Below, piece after piece: positions 1 to 8,166 of a stretch of 64,000 nucleotides of DNA. Source of the stretch: Croceibacterium xixiisoli (GTDB lineage: Bacteria; Pseudomonadota; Alphaproteobacteria; Sphingomonadales; Sphingomonadaceae); the NCBI RefSeq assembly GCF_009827305.1, contig NZ_WTYJ01000001.1:1736001-1800000 (forward strand), in the 5' to 3' direction. The notes under the pieces were generated by a model that ran no database searches, was not told the origin of the DNA, and saw only the letters and a program-made list of their open reading frames with translations. Positions within the stretch are counted from its first letter, which is position 1. Each line of letters opens with the position of its first letter. A program made the translations under genes and the position numbers.

Positions 1-1037
1 GAGTGCGTAGCAATAAAATACTGGTTTTCAGTATTTTCTTTCAAATATCGAATCAGCTTGCGTTGTAGAAGAGGATGGAGATGAATCTCGGGCTCTTCGA
101 TGCAAATGATCTCGTGATTGGTTAAGGTACAGAAGGAAGCGATCATCACAACTTCCTGGATGCCGGTGCCGAGAGATCGCAAAGGCAGTACACGGCCGTC
201 CATATGCACTAGGACGTGAGCTTTCGAATTTGGTATTTCAATCTTTGCATCCAGACGGTCCGTGACGGACTTCAGGAAGTTGTTGATGCTATCGAAAACT
301 TGCCGATCTTTGAGATGATCTAAGTCCGGGTTCTGGATCGACGCTAGGCGATCTATAAGGCCTGCACCGCTGAAGTCAGCAAACTCAGTACCAGTCGGAC
401 CAATTTCTCTGATAGCGGGGATCAGCTTGGTTTCTGGTAACTCACCGATTGGCATACACGCCGTTATTTTTTTTATTAAGTCGGGGATATACCGCTTTTT
501 GACATCTTCCTGATAGACTTGGCTGGGGCGATGGTTCTGGTTACCCTCTGTCTGCATGAAAGCACATAGACGCATCCAGTCATTGTGTGGGAACAGCGCA
601 TATATAGCATCAACGTCAAAGCGCATTTTGACGTAGCGATCTTCGTAAGGGACCGACCCATCGATCCACAAAAATCCATATTCTTCTAAGTATCTAAACA
701 GTTGTTCAACTACTATCTTTTTCCCGCTTTGCTCGATGTAAGGATGCCGGCTGTAAAATTTTTCTTGGACGCGCTTTGCGGTGAAGCCGATGCTCATGCC
801 GATTTTCGCCCCAGATATGCCACCATGCGCTTCAAGCACATCTACGGCCCCGCCATTTTTTGCGTACTTGCTACGCTTATCGATGGGTAAGTAGGTGCTG
901 ATAAAGTTGAGAACGATGGACTTGCCGGAATTGTTTGCGCCGATGAAAAAATTGAAATCCTTGAAGTCAAACATGTGTTGCTCTTCACGAATTCCACGAT
1001 AGTTCTCTAAAGCTAGTGCTTCTAAAAAAACTGGCAT
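1..1037 (-). CDS. AAA ATPase, OLD/RecF-like, C-terminus cut by window edge
   Basis: An uninterrupted frame runs from an ATG at 1037 off the left edge, giving 345 visible residues. Residues 33-40 read GANNSGKS (Walker A), following the N-terminal LENYRGI typical of OLD/RecF/SMC-like ATPases. Near the edge come LRSLGTGIQEVV (ABC-signature-like), IICIEEPEIHLHP (Walker B) and FIATH (switch histidine). The start is preceded by GAGGA at a normal distance. This ATPase type drives DNA repair proteins and many phage-defence systems, often with a TOPRIM or partner nuclease encoded in the part that is cut off here. Base composition is visibly more AT-rich than the rest of the window, with codons such as TTA and ATA, suggesting horizontal acquisition. 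The family is clear; the specific role is not. Confidence 0.85.
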   Translation of the reverse strand, partial: MPVFLEALALENYRGIREEQHMFDFKDFNFFIGANNSGKSIVLNFISTYLPIDKRSKYAKNGGAVDVLEAHGGISGAKIGMSIGFTAKRVQEKFYSRHPYIEQSGKKIVVEQLFRYLEEYGFLWIDGSVPYEDRYVKMRFDVDAIYALFPHNDWMRLCAFMQTEGNQNHRPSQVYQEDVKKRYIPDLIKKITACMPIGELPETKLIPAIREIGPTGTEFADFSGAGLIDRLASIQNPDLDHLKDRQVFDSINNFLKSVTDRLDAKIEIPNSKAHVLVHMDGRVLPLRSLGTGIQEVVMIASFCTLTNHEIICIEEPEIHLHPLLQRKLIRYLKENTENQYFIATH

Positions 1038-1106
1038 CGCGCGCTCGTCCTCATTGAATATTGGGCTAACGCCCTTGTTGGCTGTCTGCTTATGAAATCG
1101 GTAATA

Positions 1107-1140
1107 AGCCGGGAAAGATTGCCTCACCCGGCTCTTTTTT
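1107..1140 (+). terminator. Intrinsic-terminator-like hairpin facing right
   Basis: A 7-bp perfect stem (AGCCGGG / CCCGGCT) is followed at once by a run of six T on the plus strand, the form of a rho-independent terminator for rightward transcription. No plus-strand gene is recognisable to its left, because the ATPase gene runs leftward. It may end an unseen RNA or be a remnant. Confidence 0.5.
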
Positions 1141-1240
1141 CTGCAGACGATGATCGGCTAATTAATTTCACATTTGTGCTTGTTTTGCTGCACGTCACGG
1201 TGCCCCCGACGCTTTAAACAAGCACTTCAAACTAACCCGT

Positions 1241-1840
1241 TCAATGGGTACTTGCGTCGGTATTTCGCTTTCTGCGCGCCAGCTTCTTGAGGCGACCGAG
1301 CAGCTGCCGGCCGGTCGCGTCGCTCGGATCCAGCACATCCACCGGCTCAGCGTCAGCCGCGGCGCCGGGGATCGTGGCGCGAACCATTTTATAGGCCGCG
1401 CGGTTGAACGCCCGGGCGTGATAGGCAAACCATCCCGCGCTGCCGACTGCATAGGCTACCGAAGCGGCGGCAATAGCCGGATGGGCTTTCACAACTTTTG
1501 GGCCCAGGGTGACCAATGCAAGGGTAGACGCGGCCAGATGACCCTGCTCGGCCTTCGCTGATTCCGAACTTGAGCTCGCGGCGCCCGGCATATTGAAGCC
1601 GACCGCAGCCTTGGCGATATTCAGGGCATTAGCAATGCCGTGGTGCAGATCATCAGCGATGACCGGCTGCAATTGCATCTTCTGGCTATCGGTCAAACCA
1701 TACACCGCAGCGATCTCGGTCACGACATCCGCCAATCGCTCCTGCCCAAGTGTCAGCGCCTTGAAGGCTGTTGAACCGCTACGCTTGGCGATCAGCCAGG
1801 AAGCCTGCCGGTGAATTGCATCCAGTTCCTCAAGCGTCAC
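1241..1840 (-). CDS. Unknown protein with a central hydrophobic hairpin
   Basis: 199 residues, not recognised. The GTG start at 1840 is preceded by AAGGGGGA at good spacing. The N-terminal ~80 residues look helical and soluble. Residues ~100-145 form a hydrophobic, alanine-rich stretch containing AASTLALVTLGPKVVKAHP and AAASVAYAVGSAGWFAYHA, which could be two membrane helices or an amphipathic hairpin. The C-terminus is basic (LKKLARRKR). It lies 30 nt downstream of the 62-residue gene on the same strand, probably one transcript. Its position beside a foreign-looking ATPase fits an accessory island, but no function can be given. Confidence 0.6.
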   Translation of the reverse strand: MTLEELDAIHRQASWLIAKRSGSTAFKALTLGQERLADVVTEIAAVYGLTDSQKMQLQPVIADDLHHGIANALNIAKAAVGFNMPGAASSSSESAKAEQGHLAASTLALVTLGPKVVKAHPAIAAASVAYAVGSAGWFAYHARAFNRAAYKMVRATIPGAAADAEPVDVLDPSDATGRQLLGRLKKLARRKRNTDASTH

Positions 1841-1870
1841 TTATGTTTCCCCCTTGGTACATCCCCAGCT

Positions 1871-2059
1871 TTATTCGCAGCGGTTATGGTTGTGGACTGC
1901 CGCTTGAGCCTCACTTGCCAGCGCTCGACCGATTTGAAGCAGAGCGTCCCTGTTCTTCGGCGAGAGAGCCCTCAACACATCGACCCAATCAGTCTCCAGC
2001 TTCCGAGTATCCGATCTCTGCCGGAGTTCTGGGACACAATACTCAACCCATCTCGCCAT
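1871..2059 (-). CDS. Small unknown protein, 62 aa
   Basis: A short frame from ATG 2059 with an in-frame stop (TAA) two codons upstream, so the start is fixed if the gene is real. GAGGAA lies ~16 nt before the start, a little far. The product is charged and mostly helical in composition (LSPKNRDALLQIGRALAS). It ends 30 nt before the 199-residue gene, consistent with a two-gene unit. No family recognised. Its small size makes it the least certain CDS in this block. Confidence 0.42.
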   Translation of the reverse strand: MARWVEYCVPELRQRSDTRKLETDWVDVLRALSPKNRDALLQIGRALASEAQAAVHNHNRCE

Positions 2060-2136
2060 CCCACTTTAGTTTGAGTTCCTCTATTAGATATCGTGTCCAC
2101 CAATTTTCTGGAAGCGGCAAAAGGAGTGCGCGAACA

Positions 2137-2538
2137 ATGGGTCAGGAAGTTCGCTTGCGAGATCAACAATGCGCACATGGCGGCTTTGCTCACATCGGCC
2201 AATCTGTCGTGTTTGGGCAGTTGCGTTGGTATCGATCCACCTTTTGTCCCCAGTGCAAACCTACCGAGGAAGACGGCGACGGCCTTCCGCCTGAGGAATT
2301 CCGCCGATTGTTGTTGAACGACGGCGGATATTGGGAAGTTCGTGCCCAAGCAGGAAGCCGGCCAGCGGTGGTGATCAGGATCGTAAAGAGCGTCCTCGGC
2401 CTATCGAATGCGGAGGCCTTTGCGCAGATGCGCCAATTCCCGACCGTTTTCCAAGGAACGCAAACAGAGGCGGAATGGGTGCAAGGCCATCTGGCTGCTG
2501 CATCGATTTCCGCGTCTGTGTTGGAAATGGGCGCCTGA
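2137..2538 (+). CDS. Small protein: putative zinc ribbon plus ribosomal L7/L12 C-terminal-like fold
   Basis: 133 residues from ATG 2137, with AAGGAG about 11 nt upstream. An upstream in-frame extension exists but reads as low-complexity, non-protein-like sequence. The N-terminal third has QQCAHGGFAHIGQ and FCPQC, spaced as in a zinc ribbon. The C-terminal ~75 residues follow the pattern of the ribosomal L7/L12 C-terminal domain: a basic/hydrophobic helix (AVVIRIVKSVLGLS), then EAFAQMRQFPTVFQGT, then an acidic helix ending in a short strand (ASVLEM). The fold assignment is pattern inference. The antisense frame here lacks such features. It is oriented opposite to the neighbouring unknown genes and to uvrD. 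Confidence 0.6.
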   Translation: MGQEVRLRDQQCAHGGFAHIGQSVVFGQLRWYRSTFCPQCKPTEEDGDGLPPEEFRRLLLNDGGYWEVRAQAGSRPAVVIRIVKSVLGLSNAEAFAQMRQFPTVFQGTQTEAEWVQGHLAAASISASVLEMGA

Positions 2539-2619
2539 GCAACACGCTGCAAAGCTGCAGCGGCGCTTCAACCTTTATCGAAATGCCGTCGGTGCAGCGC
2601 TGCAACAAACACCCAAACC

Positions 2620-4938
2620 CTAATCCGCCGGCTTCACAAAACTATCAATCACCCGCTTGCTGCCGCTGGTCTCGAAATCGATATCCAGCTTGTTGCCTTC
2701 CTGCGCGCTCACCGTGCCATAGCCGAATTTTTCGTGGAACACGCGCGATCCGATCGCCAGATCGTTGCGCGGCTTGGCGGCGAAGCTGGCGGCGCTGCGG
2801 CCGGGTTCCTTGATGCGGGCGGGCTTGGGGTCATATCCGCTGGTCAGCGCGCGTTGCCAGCCCGGGCCCCGGGCCTGGCTGCGGTCGGGGCGGGATGTGC
2901 TGACATGGGCGAAGGGGTCGTCCTGCTCGCTCCAATTGGCGCGCCACAGCGATGCCCCGCCGCTCAGCGTCGATTCGATGGCCACATGCCCGTCGGGCAA
3001 TTCGCCGACGAAGCGGGATGGGATGGAACTGGTCCACTGGCCATAGATGCGCCGGTTGGCGGCATGCAGGATGGTGCAGCGCCGCCGGGCGCGGGTGATC
3101 GCGACATAGGCCAGCCGCCGCTCTTCCTCCAGGCTCGCCAGCCCGCCTTCGTCCAGCGCGCGCTGACTGGGGAACACGCCTTCTTCCCATCCGGGCAGGA
3201 ACACATGATCGAATTCCAGCCCCTTGGCCGCATGCATCGTCATGATGGTCACTTTCTGCGCGTCATCGGCCGCATCATTGTCCATCACCAGGCTGACATG
3301 TTCCAGGAAATCGCCCAGCGTCTGGTAATCTTCCATCGCCCGCGCCAGCTCGATCAGATTGTCCGCCCGCGATGCGCTTTCCGCCGTGCGGTCCGCCTTC
3401 AGCATCGCGTCATAGCCGCTTTCTTCCAGCACCACGCGCAGCAGATCGGCCGGCGTCTTGCTCTCCGCCATCTCGCGCCAGCGCAGGAAACTTGCCATCA
3501 GTTGCCCGATAGTCGTGCGGCTGCGCGCGGGCAGTTCCTGGCTGTCGGCCAGATCCAGCGCTGCGGCGGCCAGCGGCATGTTCTGGCGCCGGGCATGCAG
3601 ATGCATCATCTCCAGCGCCTTGGCCCCCAGGCCGCGCTTGGGCTGGTTGTGGATCCGCTCGAACGCCAGATCGTCGCTCGGCTGCGCGATCAGCCGCAGA
3701 TAGGCCAGCGCGTCGCGGATTTCGGCCCGCTCGTAAAAGCGAAAACCGCCGACAATCTTGTAGTTGAGGCCGATTTGTATGAACCGGTCTTCGATCTCGC
3801 GGGTCTGATATTGCGCCCGCACCAAAATCGCCACCTGATCCAGCGGGGCGCCTTCGCGTTCCAGCCGCTCGATCTCGTCGCCCACGCGGCGCGCTTCCTC
3901 GGGCGCGTCCCACACCCCGATCACGCGCACCTTCTCGCCATCATTGCGCTCGGTCCACAGCGTCTTGCCCAACCGTTCGCTGTTGGCCGCGATCAGCCCG
4001 CTGGCGGCGGCCAGAATATCCGGGGTGGATCGGTAATTCTGTTCCAGCCGGATGATCGCCGCACCCGGAAAATCCTTTTCAAAGCGCAGGATATTGGCCA
4101 CTTCTGCGCCGCGCCAGGAATAGATAGACTGATCGTCGTCACCCACCACGCAGATGTTCTTGCGCGCCTGCGCCAGCAGCCGCAGCCACAGATATTGCAC
4201 GGCATTGGTGTCCTGATATTCGTCCACCATCACATATTTGAAACGCTGCTGATATTGCTCCAGCACGTCGCGCTCGCGCCGCAGAATGTTCAGCATATGC
4301 AGCAACAGATCGCCGAAATCACAGGCGTTCAGCGCCTTCATCCGTGCCTGATAGGCGGCATACATCGCCTGGCCCCGGCCATTGGCATAGGCCTCGTTTT
4401 CCCCGGCATCCAGATCATCGGGGTTCAGCCCGCGGTTCTTCCACCGGTCGATCAGCCCCGCCAGCTGCCGCGCGGGCCAGCGCTTTTCATCCAGCCCCTC
4501 GGCCTGGATCAGCTGCTTGAGCAGGCGCAGCTGATCATCGGTATCGATGATGGTGAAATTGCTTTCCAGCCCCACCAGCTCGGCATGGCGGCGCAGCATC
4601 CTGGCGCAGATCGAATGGAACGTGCCCAGCCACGGCATGCCTTCCACCGCATCGCCGATCAGCTGGCCCACGCGGTGGCGCATTTCCTTCGCCGCGCGAT
4701 TGGTGAAGGTCACGCACAGGATCTCGCTGGGCCAGGCGCGGCGCGAACGGATCAGATGCGCCAGCCGCGCCGTCAGCGCGGCGGTCTTGCCCGTGCCCGC
4801 GCCGGCCAGCATCAGCACCGGCCCTTCGGTGGTCATCACCGCCTGGCGCTGCGGGTCGTTCAGGCCGTTCAGCCAGGCGGGGGCATCGTCCAGCGGGCTG
4901 GTGGCGGCAGAAAATTCATGGTCGGTCACCGCGAACAA
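2620..4938 (-). CDS. uvrD: ATP-dependent 3'-5' DNA helicase UvrD/PcrA
   Basis: 772 residues, superfamily 1A helicase acting in nucleotide-excision and mismatch repair. Visible motifs in order: Q-motif region LNDPQRQAV, Walker A AGAGTGKT (~45-52), Walker B MVDEYQDTN, motif III GDDDQSIYSWRGA, motif V MTMHAAKGLEFD, motif VI AYVAITRARR, and a C-terminal Tudor-like segment FHEKFGYGTV typical of PcrA/UvrD. The length matches the family. The start is TTG 4938 or, nine bases in, GTG 4929; neither has a clear ribosome-binding site. It is divergent from the symporter gene with ~190 bp between. Confidence 0.96.
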   Translation of the reverse strand: MFAVTDHEFSAATSPLDDAPAWLNGLNDPQRQAVMTTEGPVLMLAGAGTGKTAALTARLAHLIRSRRAWPSEILCVTFTNRAAKEMRHRVGQLIGDAVEGMPWLGTFHSICARMLRRHAELVGLESNFTIIDTDDQLRLLKQLIQAEGLDEKRWPARQLAGLIDRWKNRGLNPDDLDAGENEAYANGRGQAMYAAYQARMKALNACDFGDLLLHMLNILRRERDVLEQYQQRFKYVMVDEYQDTNAVQYLWLRLLAQARKNICVVGDDDQSIYSWRGAEVANILRFEKDFPGAAIIRLEQNYRSTPDILAAASGLIAANSERLGKTLWTERNDGEKVRVIGVWDAPEEARRVGDEIERLEREGAPLDQVAILVRAQYQTREIEDRFIQIGLNYKIVGGFRFYERAEIRDALAYLRLIAQPSDDLAFERIHNQPKRGLGAKALEMMHLHARRQNMPLAAAALDLADSQELPARSRTTIGQLMASFLRWREMAESKTPADLLRVVLEESGYDAMLKADRTAESASRADNLIELARAMEDYQTLGDFLEHVSLVMDNDAADDAQKVTIMTMHAAKGLEFDHVFLPGWEEGVFPSQRALDEGGLASLEEERRLAYVAITRARRRCTILHAANRRIYGQWTSSIPSRFVGELPDGHVAIESTLSGGASLWRANWSEQDDPFAHVSTSRPDRSQARGPGWQRALTSGYDPKPARIKEPGRSAASFAAKPRNDLAIGSRVFHEKFGYGTVSAQEGNKLDIDFETSGSKRVIDSFVKPAD

Positions 4939-5127
4939 CTAGGGAACATGGTCCCCCGGCGCAAGGTTGAATGGTTCCGCCCTGCGCCATGCCGCCCCGC
5001 TGCGGGGATGCACGGGGTAGGGGGGTGGCGGAGCAAGTGAAGGAACAGGCCGGCGGCTCCCCGCTGCACACCCTGCTTGACATGGTCACACTTCGGTCGC
5101 AGCGGGCGGATCAGGGGAGGGACCACC

Positions 5128-6411
5128 ATGGATATCACACCGCTGCGCGCGAATAGCCGGGTATTGGTGGCCGCACTGGTCGGCACATCGGTCGAATTTT
5201 ACGATTTCTACGTCTATGCCACGGCGGCGGCGCTGGTGTTCGGGCCGCTGTTTTTCCCGGCCGAAAGCGATGCGGCGCAATTGCTCTTCAGCCTGATGAG
5301 CTTTGGCCTGGCCTTCCTCGCCCGGCCGTTCGGCGCCATCATCTTCGGCCATTATGGGGATCGGCTGGGGCGCAAATCCACGCTGGTGTTCTCCCTGTTG
5401 CTGATGGGCATTTCCACCCTGCTGATTGCCTTCCTGCCCACCTATCAGATGGTCGGCTGGGTCGCCCCGCTGCTGCTGTGCATCCTGCGTTTCGGTCAGG
5501 GTTTCGGGCTGGGCGGCGAATGGGGCGGGGCGGTGCTGCTCGCGGTGGAAAACGCGCCCAAGGGGTGGGAAGCCCGCTTCGGCGCCGCGCCGCAACTCGG
5601 CGCGCCGATCGGCTTCCTCGCCGCCAATGGCCTGTTCCTGCTGCTGGGGCTGTGGCTGGATGATGCCGCGTTTGACAGCTGGGGCTGGCGCGTGCCCTTC
5701 CTGCTCAGCGCCATCCTGGTCGGGCTGGGGCTCTGGGTGCGCCTCAACATCAGCGAAACGCGCGATTTTGCCGAGGCGAAGGACACGGAGGCGCCGGTCG
5801 CCATGCCCTTCACCCGCGTCGTCAGCCAGCATTGGGGTGCGCTGATCGCGGCCAGTGCCGGCGTGGTCGCCTGTTTCGCGATCTTCTATCTCTCCACCGC
5901 CTTTGCCCTGGGGCACATGACCACGGTGCGCGGCATCGATCGCGAACCGATGCTGGCGCTGCAGCTGGCGGCCAATCTGTTCCTGGCGCTGGGTATCGTG
6001 CTCTCGGCCATCTGGTCCGATCGGGTCAGTTCCCGCTTCGTCCTGGGCGCCGGCGCCGCGGCGACCGTGGTGCTGGGCCTGCTGTTCGGCCCGGCGCTGG
6101 CCGGCGGATCGCTGCTGGTCGTGTTCCTGACACTGGCCTTCGCCCTGCTGGTGATGGGGCTGGTCTATGGTCCGCTCGGCGCCTGGATGCCCACGCTGTT
6201 CCCGGTGCAGCTGCGCTACACCGGCACATCGATCGCGTTTAACGGCGGCGGCATCGTCGGCGGCGCGGTGGCCCCCGTCGCCGCCCAGATGCTCACCAAC
6301 ATGGGCGGCATTTCCCTGGTCGGCCTGTTCCTCAGCGCCGCCGGTCTGGTCACCTTGCTGGGGATTATGCTGGGTCGTCCGATTCCGGTGCCGTCTCAGT
6401 CTCGGTGGTAA
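5128..6411 (+). CDS. MFS transporter, metabolite:H+ symporter (MHS) type
   Basis: 427 residues; the start ATG 5128 follows GGGGAGGGA at good spacing, which is better than the in-frame start 51 bases upstream. The N-terminus GTSVEFYDFYVYATAAAL is the first-helix signature of the MHS family (ShiA/KgtP/ProP relatives), and GDRLGRKSTLVFSLLLMG is the MFS loop 2-3 motif. About 12 hydrophobic segments. Substrate unknown; family members carry organic acids or osmolytes. Its last 47 bases overlap the 3' end of rsmD on the other strand. Confidence 0.9.
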   Translation: MDITPLRANSRVLVAALVGTSVEFYDFYVYATAAALVFGPLFFPAESDAAQLLFSLMSFGLAFLARPFGAIIFGHYGDRLGRKSTLVFSLLLMGISTLLIAFLPTYQMVGWVAPLLLCILRFGQGFGLGGEWGGAVLLAVENAPKGWEARFGAAPQLGAPIGFLAANGLFLLLGLWLDDAAFDSWGWRVPFLLSAILVGLGLWVRLNISETRDFAEAKDTEAPVAMPFTRVVSQHWGALIAASAGVVACFAIFYLSTAFALGHMTTVRGIDREPMLALQLAANLFLALGIVLSAIWSDRVSSRFVLGAGAAATVVLGLLFGPALAGGSLLVVFLTLAFALLVMGLVYGPLGAWMPTLFPVQLRYTGTSIAFNGGGIVGGAVAPVAAQMLTNMGGISLVGLFLSAAGLVTLLGIMLGRPIPVPSQSRW

Positions 6412-6979
6412 TGTCGTCCTCACCCTGCTCCGACTGTTCCGGCAACCGCAGCAGGGTGATCCGGGCGGAACCCACCTGCCGTTCGGCATCCACGATGAAC
6501 CCGCGCGCCTCGGCCGGTTCACTCCGCGCGGTTTCCAGTGCGATCCACGTCGCCGGGCTGATCCAGCCCAGCCGCGTCAATCGCTCCAGCGCCACCGCCC
6601 CCGCGCCCGTGCCATAGGGCGGGTCGAGCAGCAATATATCCACCGGCGCCCGCGCCGGGCCCATCCGCAGCACGGAGCCGGATTGCACATCGGTGCGGCG
6701 CTGCGCCCCAAGTGTGGAGATATTGTGGAGAAGGATTTTCACCGCTGCGGCATCCTGCTCAACGAACAGGCAATGCTCCGCCCCGCGGGACAGCGCTTCC
6801 ATCCCCAGCGCGCCCGATCCGGCAAACAGATCGGCCACGCGCAGCCCTTCGAAACTGCCCACCCGGCTGGTCAGCATCCCGAACAGCGTTTCCCGCGTGC
6901 GATCGGCGGTGGGGCGGGTTCCCTCCCCAGCGGGCGCGCGCAACTGGCGGCGGCGCCATTCCCCGGCGATGATACGCAT
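6365..6979 (-). CDS. rsmD: 16S rRNA (guanine966-N2)-methyltransferase RsmD
   Basis: 204 residues. It begins MRIIAGEWRRRQLRAP as in RsmD, with the PTADRTRETLFGML substrate-region motif, the AdoMet site VADLFAGSGALGMEALSRGA and the amino-methyltransferase motif LLLDPPYG. The acidic C-terminal tail (~20 residues) is an addition beyond the usual core. The start shares one base with the stop of the upstream pseudouridine synthase gene (TGATG), indicating translational coupling; the two modify different rRNAs. The 3' end overlaps the convergent symporter gene by 47 bases. Confidence 0.94.
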   Translation of the reverse strand: MRIIAGEWRRRQLRAPAGEGTRPTADRTRETLFGMLTSRVGSFEGLRVADLFAGSGALGMEALSRGAEHCLFVEQDAAAVKILLHNISTLGAQRRTDVQSGSVLRMGPARAPVDILLLDPPYGTGAGAVALERLTRLGWISPATWIALETARSEPAEARGFIVDAERQVGSARITLLRLPEQSEQGEDDITTETETAPESDDPA

Positions 6980-8166
6980 CAGGCTTCCTTGTCGTTCGTG
7001 TCATTCTTGGCCGTCGTGTCACCGGCGCGGCTGCGCGGCGGGCGCAGGCTGTTGCGGAACCGGGCGACATCTTCGGGATGCACCTCCACTGCGGCCCCGC
7101 GCGGCAGATCTTCCAGCATGAACGGCCCATAATAGGTCCGCATCAGGCGGGAAACGGCCAGCCCCAGATGCTCCAGCACCCGGCGCACTTCGCGGTTCTT
7201 GCCTTCGGTCAGCGTCAGCTCGATCCACTGGTTGCGCCCGGTCCGCCGTTCCAGATTGGCGTCGATCCGGCCGTAATGCACGCCTTCGATGGTGATCCCG
7301 TGGATCAGCTCTTCCAGCTGCGCCTGGCTGATATCGCCGAAGGTCCGCGCGCGATAGGTGCGCGGCACCCCGGTGGCGGGCAGCTCCAGCAAACGCTTCA
7401 GCTCCCCGTCATTGGTCATCAGCAACAGCCCTTCGGTGTTGAGATCCAGCCGCCCGATCGGCATCAGCCGCGGCGCCCCCTGCGGCAGCGCATTGCGCAG
7501 CGCGGTATAGATCGTCGGCCGCCCGGCCGGATCGCGTTCCGCCGTCAGCAGGCCCGATGGCTTGTGGAACCGGAACAGCCGGGTCCGCTCGGGCGCGGCC
7601 ACCGGCTGGCCATCCACGGTCACCCCGCGCAGGCTGGTCAGGATCGTCGCTGGCGTTTCCAGCACCACCCCATCCAGCGCGATCCGCCGGTCTTCGATCA
7701 TGCGTTCGATTTCGCGGCGGCTGGCCACACCGGCCCGGGCCAGAAGCTTGGCAATCCGCTCTTGCTTGCCATCGATATGCGGCGCGGGCGGGGCGGGCGG
7801 CGGCGGCGCGGCTTCGGCGGGCTTCCCGCGCCCCGATGCGGCGGCTGCTCGCGCTGGGGCGGGGGCAGGGCGCGCTCCGGCGCGGGCGGGGCGTGCATTT
7901 TCGCTCTTGCCCGCATAGGGTTTGGACTGTGCAGGAACGGGCTTGTCCCTGCGCTCGGTCGGGGTTTTCTCCCACGGCGCACGGCTCGAACCGGCATTCT
8001 CCCCGCTCTTGCTCGCCGCCTTGGCGCGCGCCTTGTCTCCCCACAACGGCTTCCCGCCGCGTGGTTTGTCCGTTGATTTCGCTGAATTTCTTTCATCACC
8101 GAAGCCCGACTTGCGGTTCGACGGCTTTTTCGGCCCGGGGCGGCGGGGCGGGTTTTTGTCTGACAT
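6979..8166 (-). CDS. rluB: Ribosomal large-subunit pseudouridine synthase, RsuA/RluB family
   Basis: 395 residues. The first ~130 are a low-complexity Lys/Arg/Pro/Ala-rich extension (from RRPGPKKPSNRK on), then an S4 RNA-binding domain (ERIAKLLARAGVASRREIER) and the RsuA/RluB catalytic domain with PIGRLDLNTEGLLLMTNDGE, whose aspartate is the expected nucleophile. RluB makes pseudouridine 2605 in 23S rRNA; RluE/RluF/RsuA share the fold, so the exact target is inferred. ATG 8166 is chosen because no other start fits. Coupled to rsmD. Confidence 0.88.
   Translation of the reverse strand: MSDKNPPRRPGPKKPSNRKSGFGDERNSAKSTDKPRGGKPLWGDKARAKAASKSGENAGSSRAPWEKTPTERRDKPVPAQSKPYAGKSENARPARAGARPAPAPARAAAASGRGKPAEAAPPPPAPPAPHIDGKQERIAKLLARAGVASRREIERMIEDRRIALDGVVLETPATILTSLRGVTVDGQPVAAPERTRLFRFHKPSGLLTAERDPAGRPTIYTALRNALPQGAPRLMPIGRLDLNTEGLLLMTNDGELKRLLELPATGVPRTYRARTFGDISQAQLEELIHGITIEGVHYGRIDANLERRTGRNQWIELTLTEGKNREVRRVLEHLGLAVSRLMRTYYGPFMLEDLPRGAAVEVHPEDVARFRNSLRPPRSRAGDTTAKNDTNDKEA

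Noticed and set aside
1972-2349. 125-codon minus-strand frame over the L12-like gene
   Set aside because: Composition looks random, and the plus-strand frame has a better start signal, ordered domains and cysteine motifs.
2734-5040. 768-codon open frame antisense to uvrD
   Set aside because: It mirrors the uvrD codons and encodes low-complexity Gln/Arg/Gly-rich sequence; long antisense frames are expected in GC-rich genes. The same holds for the large antisense frames over the DUF3857, DPP-IV, dnaN/SGNH and purB genes.
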